Source of the DNA: Batillaria attramentaria
Taxonomy: Eukaryota > Mollusca > Gastropoda > Batillariidae
DNA: 64,000 nt
Direction of reading: 5' to 3'
NCBI GenBank assembly: GCA_018292915.2
Contig: JACVVK020000150.1
Location: forward strand, 836,501-900,500
Shown: positions 46,032-55,749 of the stretch, in pieces
Layout: every line of letters begins with the position of its first letter
Position numbering within the stretch: position 1 is the first letter of the stretch
Program-made: the position numbers and the translations under genes
The notes under the pieces: model-generated
The model's database searches: none
What the model saw: the letters and a program-made list of their open reading frames with translations, nothing else
Told to the model about the DNA's origin: nothing

Positions 46032-49000
46032 TCAAAATAAAAATGGGATCAGAGCCTTTCTGTTTGATGGATACACTTCAAAGTTTTGTCTGTACCTGAA
46101 ACAGAAGGAAAAAAACCAACAACAAATTAAAAAAACAACAAAGGAAACTGTAGGCAGTTGTGGTTAGTGGGATGTGTTCTGATTTAGGTTCACACAGTCG
46201 ATCAGAACCCAGCGGTTGTCAAAGTTTTAAAAGCCATATTTTTTTTTTATGCTGCAGAGTAAGAGTGTTGATTGTGGATTTGGTGTACATGTACTTCCTT
46301 TGTTGAGCTATGGTGACTGTTTAAACATGGGTCTCACTCAGAAAGTTTTGTGGTGCAGAGGCTGCCCACATCTGGGTGGGGACGCAGGGGCAGTGCCCTC
46401 CTGGGGGCCCAGAAAAGCACAGCACCTCAACCAGAAACAAAGTTTAGTAATTTTACAGGCATTTAGTGGCCTCACCTGAGCGGCTTCTATCTGACCCATG
46501 TTTTTCTTGGAAAAAGAATTTCTGTCATGGTGTGTTTTGTCAGTTTGACAGAAGAGTGCTGATAAAGAAGCAGCTTGTAAGTAAATGCGTATTTTTCAAA
46601 AAATTGGAGATAATCTGTCTTTGATGTTTAGAATTTTGTAGCACCATAAGTATGCATTCTACGGCTTTCCTCCGTCCTATCCTTAGTGATATTAAAGCTG
46701 CACACCCTCTTGTTGACACATTGCACTTTTTCAGCAATGGATCAACCACACAATATAGACAGAAAGCTAACTTCTATTTGCTGGAAACAGAAATTTTTCA
46801 CAGTGGGTTTAAGTGGGCCAGTTGAAATTTTTTTCTAGGCTGGGCATGGAAAGGGAGTACCTGATGGGGTGGGTGGTACCGTGAAGAGAACAGCTGACAG
46901 AAGAGTTCTAGAGGGTGCAGACATCATGAGTAGTGAGGACTTTGTTGATGTAATGTCAAAGAAATCAATCAAAGTATACAATTTGACAGATGCAGATATC
47001 AAAGCAGTTGAAAACCAGTTGTCCTCAAAAACTCTCAAAACCGTACCAGGCACCATGCAAAGCCACCAAGTTTTTGTTGTTTCACCAGGAAACATTAAAG
47101 TCAGGGATGTTAGTTGCACGTGCACCCAGAACACATGTCCTGATCACAGTTTCTGGGATTTTTGTGTGTCTCCTTGTGGTTCAGACTGTAATGCTGGCAA
47201 AAGAATAAAGGCTGATGGTGTGAGAATGAAAGCTGATTCTGGTCCTGGCACTACCAGCAGACCAAAGACAGTAAATGGACACAGTGGAAGGGAGAAAACA
47301 GTTTTGAGGATCATTTGAAAAAACACTTCAAACTGCACAGACTCATGTTGTTTATGCAAGCATTTTTTGTAAGTCTGTTTGCAGACACTCGTGTCCAAGT
47401 CACATACCGATACAGTCAGCGGACGTGTCACTGAGAATCAGTTGTGTTACCACTCTTCTTATTTTGTCAGCTATTTCCAAACAAAGTGCTTACAATTTTC
47501 TTGCCTTTGTATCACACAGGAAAAGATGTTTGTAACCAAATTTTGCCATCTTTAAAGAATTACACCAGAGTGTTTCCTACGGAATAAAAAAAAAACCAAC
47601 ATAACACTGATCACATCAGTTGTTTTACATGGAATCAGTTGTGTTACCAATCGTCTTATTTTGATTCAAATTTCTGTCAAACCAAAGTATGGAAACGGTT
47701 TTGTTACCTTTTGTTCAGATGAGAAAAGATGCATGTAAGAAGGGGTTACCATTTTACAATAAGTTTACAACAGAAGAGCGGAGATTTTGCTTTTTGCCTT
47801 TGTACTTTTCAGTCTTGTTACCCTTCTCGTCAGTCGTGTTACCAGTTTCAGTCGTGTTACTGGCAGTTTAAAAAGGGATTTGGGACATCAAATGCTTTGC
47901 ATTCCAACCCGTATCTGTAATTGTCTTTTGCTGATGCTTATACTTCCACAGAAAAATATTTTCAACACTTTTGCATCACTTACTCTTTACTTATTGAAAC
48001 AAGTATAACTGAAAAAAACATGTTTTCTAAAAAAATGCACAAACTGTTTAAAATGATTGTGACCCTTTTTTGGTACAAACACAAAAATAGTATTTTTATG
48101 ATGACACACAATGTAACTGATAATTAGAGAGTAAAATTGTCTCTGTTCGTATTGTCTGTCATTTACAAAAAAATGAAGAAAATGGTAACACGACTGAAAA
48201 ATAAAACCAGTCAATTTTCTTTATTTATTTTTATTTACCAATCTGGTTTGAATTAAAGTGACAGGTTGCACGTATGAAAGCTACGACTTCCGTACAGCAA
48301 ATAAAAAGTATCAAGAAAGTGCTTGGAGTATGTTTATTTTTGACTGTGCATTGGTTTGAGATTCTCCAAAAAAATTGAAAAACACCCAAATACAGACTCA
48401 GTCTCCTCTTATCACAGATGTGTCATAGTGCCTGTTGATCAGCGTCCTCAGCAGTTTATAACTTGGACGAGTATCTCTTCCATTCCCCTCGTTTACTTGT
48501 GACTGCTTTGTGCCTGTAACTATAAGACACGTGAAGGGGTCAACTCACCAGGAGTGATTATGGCGAGAGCGGGGAATGAATGTTGCTGCACTGAACAGTG
48601 TCCACACCAATCCAGCCAGTGACCACGTGGCAATGGTCCTACCAACACATGCACTCACACCATTAACAACAACAAAAAAGAAACCAAAGAAAAGAGAGGG
48701 AGAGAGAGAGAGGTACACTCAGTGATTGTTCCATAACTACTCTGATCACCTACAGCTTATAGCTCCTGCTACTGACCAGCAAAGCAGCAGCTATTCTTAA
48801 AAGTTTGCTCACATTAAGTATGGACTTTATTTTCTGACACTGCATTCTCAAGCCATAAAAGCAGTTAAGTACTAGCTGACATGGTGACTTGTGGCAAGGT
48901 GACCCTAGCTTTCCATGCATGTCAGATGTGAAGGAAGAGCCCCACAATATGGAGGAAATAGTCACTGAAATATAGTTCTGGCAATATATATGGTAAGCTG

Positions 49001-50629
49001 TGTGCCATGTTCTGAGCACTACAATAAGCAGAATTCAAAACCTCATGGCTGAGGCCACTGACCATGGTGCATTTGACAAAAAAAGGCGGATGATGCAGAA
49101 GGAATCCTACAATTCTGTGGTCAGCTAGTGCAACTGGCAAATCCTCCTTCTCTTGGAAAGGAACTTTTGGAAAAGTTGTTACTGTTGTAAATTTTTTAAC
49201 CACTTCAGTCATTTGGCCTGTTAGCCAAGATATTGAAACCTGCTACAATACAAAGCTACAATAACAACTACCTATATATATAATCTTTCAATGAAATGTA
49301 CAGTATTTATATAAACAGGAGGAATGTGATGGCAGCTACAGTGGACGCCGGATATAAGCAACTCGGATATAAGAAAACTCGGTTATTGCCAACGAATTTT
49401 TTTCCCCCGGCCAAACTCTTCTTTATTGTGTATTACAAAAACTCGGATACAAGAAACTCGCTTATAAGAAAACTCGGTTTTAGGAAAGCAAATTTCTTGT
49501 CCCGCTTGATACAAAAACTCGGATATAAGAAACCGAAAGTACATTTCCAAGAAAATTTCACTCATTCTAAGAAAACAGGTCAGGTCTGACGTCACTTAGG
49601 ACAGGCACATGATGGCGCATGATTTTCTTTTCTTGAATTGGTTCTTTACCATTGTGTTCCGTGCAAAATTGAATGTTGGCAAGAAGAAAAAATACGAGAT
49701 GCATTTTTGTTGTTCTATTGTTATATGTTGTTTTTTTTATTATTATTTTGTTTTTTTGCCTGATTGGGAGCTCTCTCTCTCTCTCTCTCTCTCTCTGTAT
49801 GTCTGTCTCGGTCTACAGGGCTCGCGTTAAGGAGAATAAAACTATCAGTATTAGACTAACTGTTGATCAATTCCTTTCTTTGACAATATACGTGGTCCAT
49901 CTTTCCTCCATCCCCCTTCCCCCTCCCAACAGAAAAAAAAGCTAATCTGCAGCTTTTTTCAGCCAAATTAGACACGGAAAGCATCGCATAGCATACTCTA
50001 ATGGGACGAGTGTTTTATAGATCAAAAGTTGATACATAATGCACTTTTAATATATCCTATAAATACAAGGGAATTCTCTCTCTCTCTCTCTCCCCTTAGT
50101 TCTTTTTTGTTTGTTTGTTTGTTTGGTTGGTTGGTTGGTTGGTTGGTTTGGTTGTTTTGTTTTTTTCTTTTTGTTTTGTTTTTTCTTACCACATGACCGC
50201 CAGCGCTACAGTTGGGAAGCAAAAACAGTATTTTCATGTTCAAACAAAAAAAATCTGACATTGAAGGACACAAGCGCACTGGTGTATATTAACTCTACAC
50301 ATATATATTCTGTGCAGGTCTTTAAGAGAAACCAGATATTTCTTAATTTAATGCAAAACATACACGAACTGAGAAAAAAGAAATGTTTTAAACCTTTTTT
50401 TCACTGAACTCGGTTATAAGAAATATTTTTCAAAATACTTTCTTATATCCGACTTTCAGATATAAGAAAACTCGGATATAAGAAACCAAAAAATTCACCC
50501 CCCTCGAGTTTCTTATAACCAGCGTATACTGTACATACCATCCTGTCCACTCTATCAGCTCCCCAAAGTAGTTTGGACATGCCACCAACTCAAATAGGCC
50601 TCCATATGGAATGTAGTAACCTCTGCTGC

Positions 50630-50700
<71 letters not shown>

Positions 50701-53700
50701 CTTAAAGGCAGAATGTGTAAAGTGAATCAGGGTGTTGGACCCTTTCTGTGAAAATATCATTGGTTACATTCTGTGACAGTGACACCTGTATAGAACGCCA
50801 AAACATGTTGCTTCAGAAGTGTTTGTAAGTTTAAAATATTGCTTAGGCAGTGTTCAGACCCTCTGAATTGGAAGCGATAAAGAATTTCACTGAGAAACGT
50901 AAATATAAATAAGTAAAATCTACCAATAACACCATTAACAAACTACCAAGTTTAACAACCACCATAGTGTGTGTTGTGCCAAACAAGAAACGGAGGGTAC
51001 ACACACCAGTTTCCTCTTCACGTAATTGATCACCTTTCAGGTTTCTTAAGGACCGCAGCTTCCAGTCAGCCCAACGATTTATGATGTAGCCCACAATATA
51101 CAGCACAATGCCCAAAATAAAGCGAGGATCACTGAAAAAACAGGCACATATCTCAATACACAGCCAGCATATACGTGCAAGTTTGACCTACGTATAGCCA
51201 TACACATAATTTCAGATGCATACATACGATGTATCAAGGCTTTAGAAGACTTGCGGTGTGTGTTTGCTCATCACACACACTAAACACAAATTAGTTTCAA
51301 ACAACTATTAAAAACCACCACCACCACCTTTCCGCTTACTAGTAAAAGTTGTCATCGTAGTTAGCTGAACCGATGAAATCAGCATTCAAGAAGTGATACA
51401 AGCAGTTAGGTCCAAAACCACCAAGTGTGATTCTGTGGAGAAAGAGACCAACAAAATACATGTACCATTAATAATAGGGACAACTGGGGCAGAAGTGAGC
51501 TGTGTTCACTAATAGAGGGTGGAACCGGTACGATTTCTCAAACCGGTTTTTAGCCGGTTTTTCCAATAGAAAACCGAGGTTTAAAACCGGTTAACCGCGG
51601 CTATGTATACGTCATCTATTGTTTCTAACGTTTCCCCAAGAGATGGAAGGGGGGAGAGGAGGGGGGTCTCCTAGTACTCCGGCTTCCTGTACCCCTGCGT
51701 TGGAAATGTTCAGCCAACAAGGGTGGGTGGGTGGGTGTTTGGGAGTTTAACGTCCTTTTCCACCACATACGGATGATATCAAAGACGAGGCAACAATGAA
51801 AAAGCCAGCACAAATATTTGGCCCTAGCCGGGATTTGAACTCACGACCCGAATGTTGGAAGTCCAACGCTCTACCATTCGGCCACCCCGGTTTCCCTGTT
51901 CAGCCAACAACAACAATAACAATAACAACAACAACATGATGATGATAAGGAGGAGGGGGAGGAGGAGGGTGTCTTGTAACGGGCTGAAAAACGATGAGTG
52001 ATGTCCCTTAGAAAAACCGCGGTTTTCGGTTTTTTTAAGGCCAAACCGGTTTACCGAACCGTGAGAAAGTCGGACCGATTTTAACCGGAAAACTGGTAAA
52101 ACCGAACACCCCTATTCACTAATACACAAGTCAGCTGCATGCACAGTGACTTTGTGATCACACAAAAACACTCTGCCAATTCAACACTCGCCCTGTGTGA
52201 GCAGCATGTGCTGCTGGGTCAAATTCCTCGCTTACAGAGTAGACTATATAGTCATTAGTGAAAACAGCCCTGTTAGCACATCCTCTATGTTACATGCACA
52301 TGTACAATCTATAAAAATGAACACACATGAGCTGTTCACTTTATACGAATTCAACAACTTACCAAAAAAATAAAAGAAAAGGAAAACCTCAAAAACACAT
52401 CACACCAGAAGAAATGTTTGTCACTTTCATGGTTAGTTTTATAATTATATAGTTCACATAAATGAGTGCTAACTTTTCCAGATTTTGTAATGACAATGCA
52501 TTTGAGACACTGTGTAATGGGACATGACAAATATGTTGTTCAAGTGCTGTGCCTGCTACATGTACATGGTAGTATTGTTAAGTGTGAAACTTACCCAATG
52601 GGTACCACTGAAGTCCTGTATCTCATCATCAGTGGATGGATAATACCTCTAAAATGAAAAATGAAGTGTATTTTAACACCAGCAGAATAATGAATGCTGC
52701 TTACGTACAGTATCCGTTTGCAAATTTTGTCTGATCCAGTTTGCAAGCCTGGCTCTAGTGAGGACATTTACAAACAGCGGTGTGCAGGAACAAATGGGTC
52801 AATAATTCATACAGTATTCATTTGGTCAGGATTCAGGAGCACTCAGCTAAAGACAGGTACCACTGTTTTGTTGTTTTTCAGCTAAAGACAGGTACCACTG
52901 TACCTGTACTCTGACAGGGTCATCCTTAGCTGGTGCTCTTGAAACAAGGAAATGACACGCCATATGTAAGCCTATATTGTATGGCCCAAGCTCACAGTTG
53001 TACAACAGTTCAAAGAAGTTTAATTTGATTTAACTGCTCTTGCTAAGCTACTTACAGCAGACTAGAAAAGAAAAACAAGAAAAGGTGGCCCATACCGTTG
53101 AATGTAATGGAGTAGAAACAGGCCAAGGAATGTGTAATTGGCATATTCCCTTTGATCTCCATAGAAAAAGAACACCTGACATCAACAGCAACAAAAGCAA
53201 TTAAGAATGTGAAATCATACTGGTGGTTTGAAAGAAATTACTTAACTTTCAGTTAGAAATATTTTATACATAAGTTACACTGCTGGTTCCACACAAGTGT
53301 TTCCCTCTCTGCTCACCAGTGTGAAGAGGAGAACTCCAGGCAAGGCATCAGACAGAATGTGACCCAGTCGCTGGGGAATGGGTGGACCCCACTTGGCATC
53401 CTGAAAATGGATGAATTCTGAACATCTGTAACTCTCCACAACCATTTACAAAGTAGCTATCTCATATAATATAATATTAATCTGAATAAACAAATAAAAA
53501 ACAAAAACACGACAACACTGATTCCAACCAAGCAATTAAGCCAACTTGCAAGGATCCAAGGGACATGCTATGTCTCTGAAGATAAATCATAGTGTATAAT
53601 GGTCAGCATCAATGAAACTTCTATGAGCAGAATACTGGATGTGTTCCACATTTATTTATTTTATTTATTTGTATTATGTACTCTTTATTATCCCATGGCT

Positions 53701-54204
53701 AGGAATTTGGGCTGCTCCCTCTCGGGGGTGCACATCGCCATAGTACAGCGCCGCCCATTTTTGGGGGTGTGCAATTGTTTTCCATTCCACAGCCCCTCCC
53801 ATTTGGAATGGTATCTATAACGTGCACACTTGATATTGCGCGTGCGTGTGTACAGGTGGGTGACTGCATGAGACTGCAGCCATCACTGACTGAAGAATGT
53901 ACATGTACAAATCCGAATCAACAGGTAAACAAGCAAAACAAAATACTGATAATACAATGTGAACAAACTAACCTACATATGTCAGTTGTCATCCTGAAAC
54001 ATTCTATTTCACTATATATATCCATACCCTATTTTCGTGTTTGCCGTACGGTGCTGGAGAGGCTAACTGCACAATGAATGTAATGACTGCCAGCAGAAAA
54101 CCAAGGCCACACAGCGACAGATGGACGATGAGACGAGTCTCTGATGCTGCATACAGGGTGTATGGGATTCCCTGGAATGCAAATGAATCAGTGATGATCG
54201 GCAT
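46032..54204 (-). CDS. SRD5A1: Steroid 5-alpha-reductase (3-oxo-5-alpha-steroid 4-dehydrogenase)
   Basis: Nine exons, all in phase: 54,204-54,028, 53,400-53,317, 53,175-53,096, 52,648-52,595, 51,432-51,340, 51,131-51,007, 50,629-50,539, 48,638-48,549 and 46,095-46,032, giving about 285 residues (human enzymes are about 255-260). The enzyme reduces the delta-4 double bond of 3-oxo steroids with NADPH in the endoplasmic reticulum membrane. Hallmarks: first membrane helix then [59 protein letters not shown], and the ending [20 protein letters not shown] plus F. The YFGE(L/I)xEW block and terminal IPFLF are family signatures. DPRF and the HHxWY-like HNHSWY favour SRD5A1 over SRD5A2. A Met 13 codons upstream (54,243) is an alternative start. 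The gene shares an upstream region with the divergent PEX39-like gene. Confidence 0.95.
46838..47318 (+). pseudogene. ORF of an uncharacterised, repeat-associated protein family ([16 protein letters not shown])
   Basis: After a possible acceptor TTTTTTTCTAG, the plus-strand frame reads [20 protein letters not shown], then [39 protein letters not shown] recognise the DG(V/I)GGxVKR and PGTMKxHQV pattern from expanded, uncharacterised families in mollusc and fish genomes that look mobile-element borne, but I cannot name a function. It lies antisense inside the last intron of the 5-alpha-reductase. Only one exon-like block of about 160 codons is present, so this is probably a fragment. Confidence 0.45.
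47420..48200. repeat. Cluster of repeated CAGTYGTGTTACC motifs
   Basis: TCAGTTGTGTTACC-like words occur at 47,438, 47,635, 47,830 and 47,847 on the plus strand, and inverted (GGTAACACGACTGA) at 48,183. Some are followed by a shared TCTTATTTTG. They lie just downstream of the repeat-associated ORF and may be the subterminal repeats of one mobile element. Its ends are not defined. Confidence 0.45.
49339..50531. mobile_element. Tigger/pogo-like MITE adjacent to an exon
   Basis: The ends CAGTGGACGCCGGATATAAG and (reversed) CAGTATACGCTGGTTATAAG are inverted repeats flanked by TA (49,337-49,338 and 50,532-50,533). Many copies of ACTCGGATATAAGAAA lie near both ends. The centre holds (CT)n, (TTTG)n and (GGTT)n runs and no transposase. 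It lies in an intron of the 5-alpha-reductase, and its end begins at +8 of the donor site of the exon at 50,539-50,629. Confidence 0.88.
50631..50697. repeat. (CA)n microsatellite acting as the acceptor tract
   Basis: About 65 bp of CA repeat. On the minus strand it reads (TG)n and ends in TGTAG, directly before the 5-alpha-reductase exon starting at 50,629. The usual polypyrimidine tract is replaced by TG repeats. Confidence 0.9.
51513..52114. mobile_element. hAT-like MITE with 8-bp target duplication
   Basis: The ends TAGAGGGTGG and (reversed) TAGGGGTGTT are flanked by the direct 8-bp repeat TTCACTAA (51,505-51,512 and 52,115-52,122), the hAT target size. Inverted copies of AAACCGGTTTT-like words fill both flanks. 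There is no transposase. A SINE sits inside it (51,721-51,896), so the MITE is older. The whole lies in a 5-alpha-reductase intron. Confidence 0.82.
51721..51896 (-). mobile_element. tRNA-derived SINE nested in the hAT-like MITE
   Basis: A full minus-strand copy: head with GGTGGCCGAATGGTAGAGCG and box B GAGTTCAAATCCCGGCTAGG, body CAAATATTTGTGCTGGCTTT, tail GTGGAAAAGGACGTTAAACT running into a C/A-rich end. It is flanked by the perfect 14-bp direct repeat TGTTCAGCCAACAA (51,707-51,720 and 51,897-51,910). Confidence 0.92.
53640..53870. repeat. Probable retroposon fragment in an intron
   Basis: An AT-rich TTTATTTATTTTATTTATTT start is followed by two related GGGGGTGTGCA / CGGGGGTGCACA words and paired CCATTCCACAGCCCCTCCC / TTGGAATGG segments. 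It looks like the 3' end of a retroelement in reverse orientation, but I cannot place it in a family. Confidence 0.3.
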
Positions 54205-54663
54205 GTCCCTTACGCAACTGCAAACGCCTTCAATAGGAAGCACCCTGTAGGAAAGCTAAAGTACGCATTGTACCGCCATAAATATGCGCATATTTACCTC
54301 GAACAGCACCATTACCGATGTTGTGGGTATGCTTGCGCCGACAGACTTCTGTCAACAATTCTGCTACTTCCAGTCTTGACTTGCCTAGACGCACCATAAC
54401 AAGTTTCGTAATCCTACACAATATGTACACATTCCTACATCGTTTGACACATTTTCATTTTGCCTCAATTCGCGAATGAACATTATTCCCACTTGATTCA
54501 CTGCGACCTGTCAACATCCGGTCTGGCGAAACTTTGGACTGTCCCAACTTCAGCCGTTGTTTGTTCGGCCTTGTATCTTTTTTATTTTCGACAGCTATTT
54601 ATTTCGTGAAGCTTAAGATTTGTACAGTTTTCAAGCGTAAGGGCTTCCACAGTGTCTCTTACC
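54205..54663. promoter_or_regulatory. Shared head-to-head promoter of 5-alpha-reductase and PEX39-like gene
   Basis: The two start codons, on opposite strands, are 459 bp apart. The interval contains several CG dinucleotides, for example around 54,260-54,290 and 54,500-54,570, and no TATA box at a convincing distance. It includes a minus-strand frame starting with an ATG near 54,394 that does not splice in phase to the reductase and is best read as 5' UTR or an upstream ORF. Bidirectional regulation is inferred from spacing only. Confidence 0.5.
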
Positions 54664-55741
54664 ATGAACGTATGTGGCGACGAAAGGGCTTGTCATGTAC
54701 AAGAAAAAGCAGACGACGATCTTATTGGTAACGTCAGCGGCACCGCGTCGGCTCCCCAGGCAGAGACCTCCGATGTGGACAGCCAGCTAGAAGAACTATT
54801 TGCCAGATTTGAGTCTTTCAACTTTGACGAAGACAAGAAGTTCCAGAGCGGCTTGTCGAAGATTGAATCCAAACATACGGGGGGTGGTCGTAAGAAGGAT
54901 CTTGTCAAAATTAAGGCATTTTACTACTCACGGTAGGTACTTTTGACGAACAGTCGACATGTAAAGCCTTAGCCGAAAGGACCGTATATGACATACTGAC
55001 ACACAAAGACCGTTTTGCAAAATGTCTAGCACATATTTTGATCTTGTCTTCTAATAGCAGTAATAAGCAGTGATCGAGCATCATATTCTTATAACCAGTT
55101 GGCTTATGCAACTTTAGCTTGGCTTAAGTGTTTTAGAAGCAATAGAAATAGATCTATAAAGTGAGTGGGAAAAATATGTCAGTGGTCTGCTGCTAAATGG
55201 CCCATTTTCGGTATTTGTCCCATAATTTTCAGGTCATATTGTGTTTGTTTCATATACTTGTGTTAATGCCTGCATCATTAATTATTTGTGCAGGAATGTT
55301 GAGCCTTTTGAGTATGCTACCTATGTGAGATGGAAGGAAAGTCAAGCGTGTAGAGAAGTAAAGCTGCAAGGCGACAGTTCACTGAAGGTTGCAGACACCC
55401 AGAATTCAGAGGACCAAAGTGACACTCCAAGCAAGGAAGTCTTATCTGGATCATTGTCAGACAATGTTTGCACTGATCTAGGCACCAATGAGTGCAGTGC
55501 AGTTTCATCTGATATCTCATCTTCACACTGCACAGACGTTAGCAACAGTGAGCAGATGCAGCATACCTTACTTGTGTCAGACAGTTCAACTAGCAATAAT
55601 GATTTGTCTTTCGCAGAAATAGCGGAGTTGATTCAAGAAGAAAAACCCATTCCTGGACTGGTGCAGATGGATGTTGTGGCCACCAACCTCCCCCCTACCC
55701 CCTCCAGCATACCCAGAGCCAAGAAGCCCTGGGAGGAATGA
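54664..55741 (+). CDS. PEX39: PEX39/C6orf226-like protein with C-terminal KPWE motif
   Basis: Two exons, 54,664-54,932 and 55,294-55,741, join in phase (CG/G, Arg) to give 238 residues. I chose the ATG at 54,664 (context TTACCATGA); an in-frame GTG lies 12 bases upstream. The N-terminal half has an acidic helix-like segment (QLEELFARFESFNFDEDKKF) and FYYSRNVEPFEYATYVRWKE across the junction. A low-complexity, Ser/Thr/Asp-rich middle follows. The C-terminus, SFAEIAELIQEEKPIPGLVQ then PTPSSIPRAKKPWEE, carries the F..I..LI..G.PIPGL and [RK]PWE signatures of PEX39 (human C6orf226). PEX39 is described as a cofactor of PEX7 in import of PTS2 proteins into peroxisomes. This protein is about twice the human length, so the extra N-terminal region is unexplained. 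Confidence 0.72.
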
Positions 55742-55749
55742 TGGTCCCA

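Noticed and set aside
54328..54409. Upstream minus-strand exon for the 5-alpha-reductase starting MVRLGKSRLEVAEL
   Set aside because: Both plausible donors leave one extra base and the next acceptor would put the reductase out of frame. The Met at 54,204 gives a complete protein without it.
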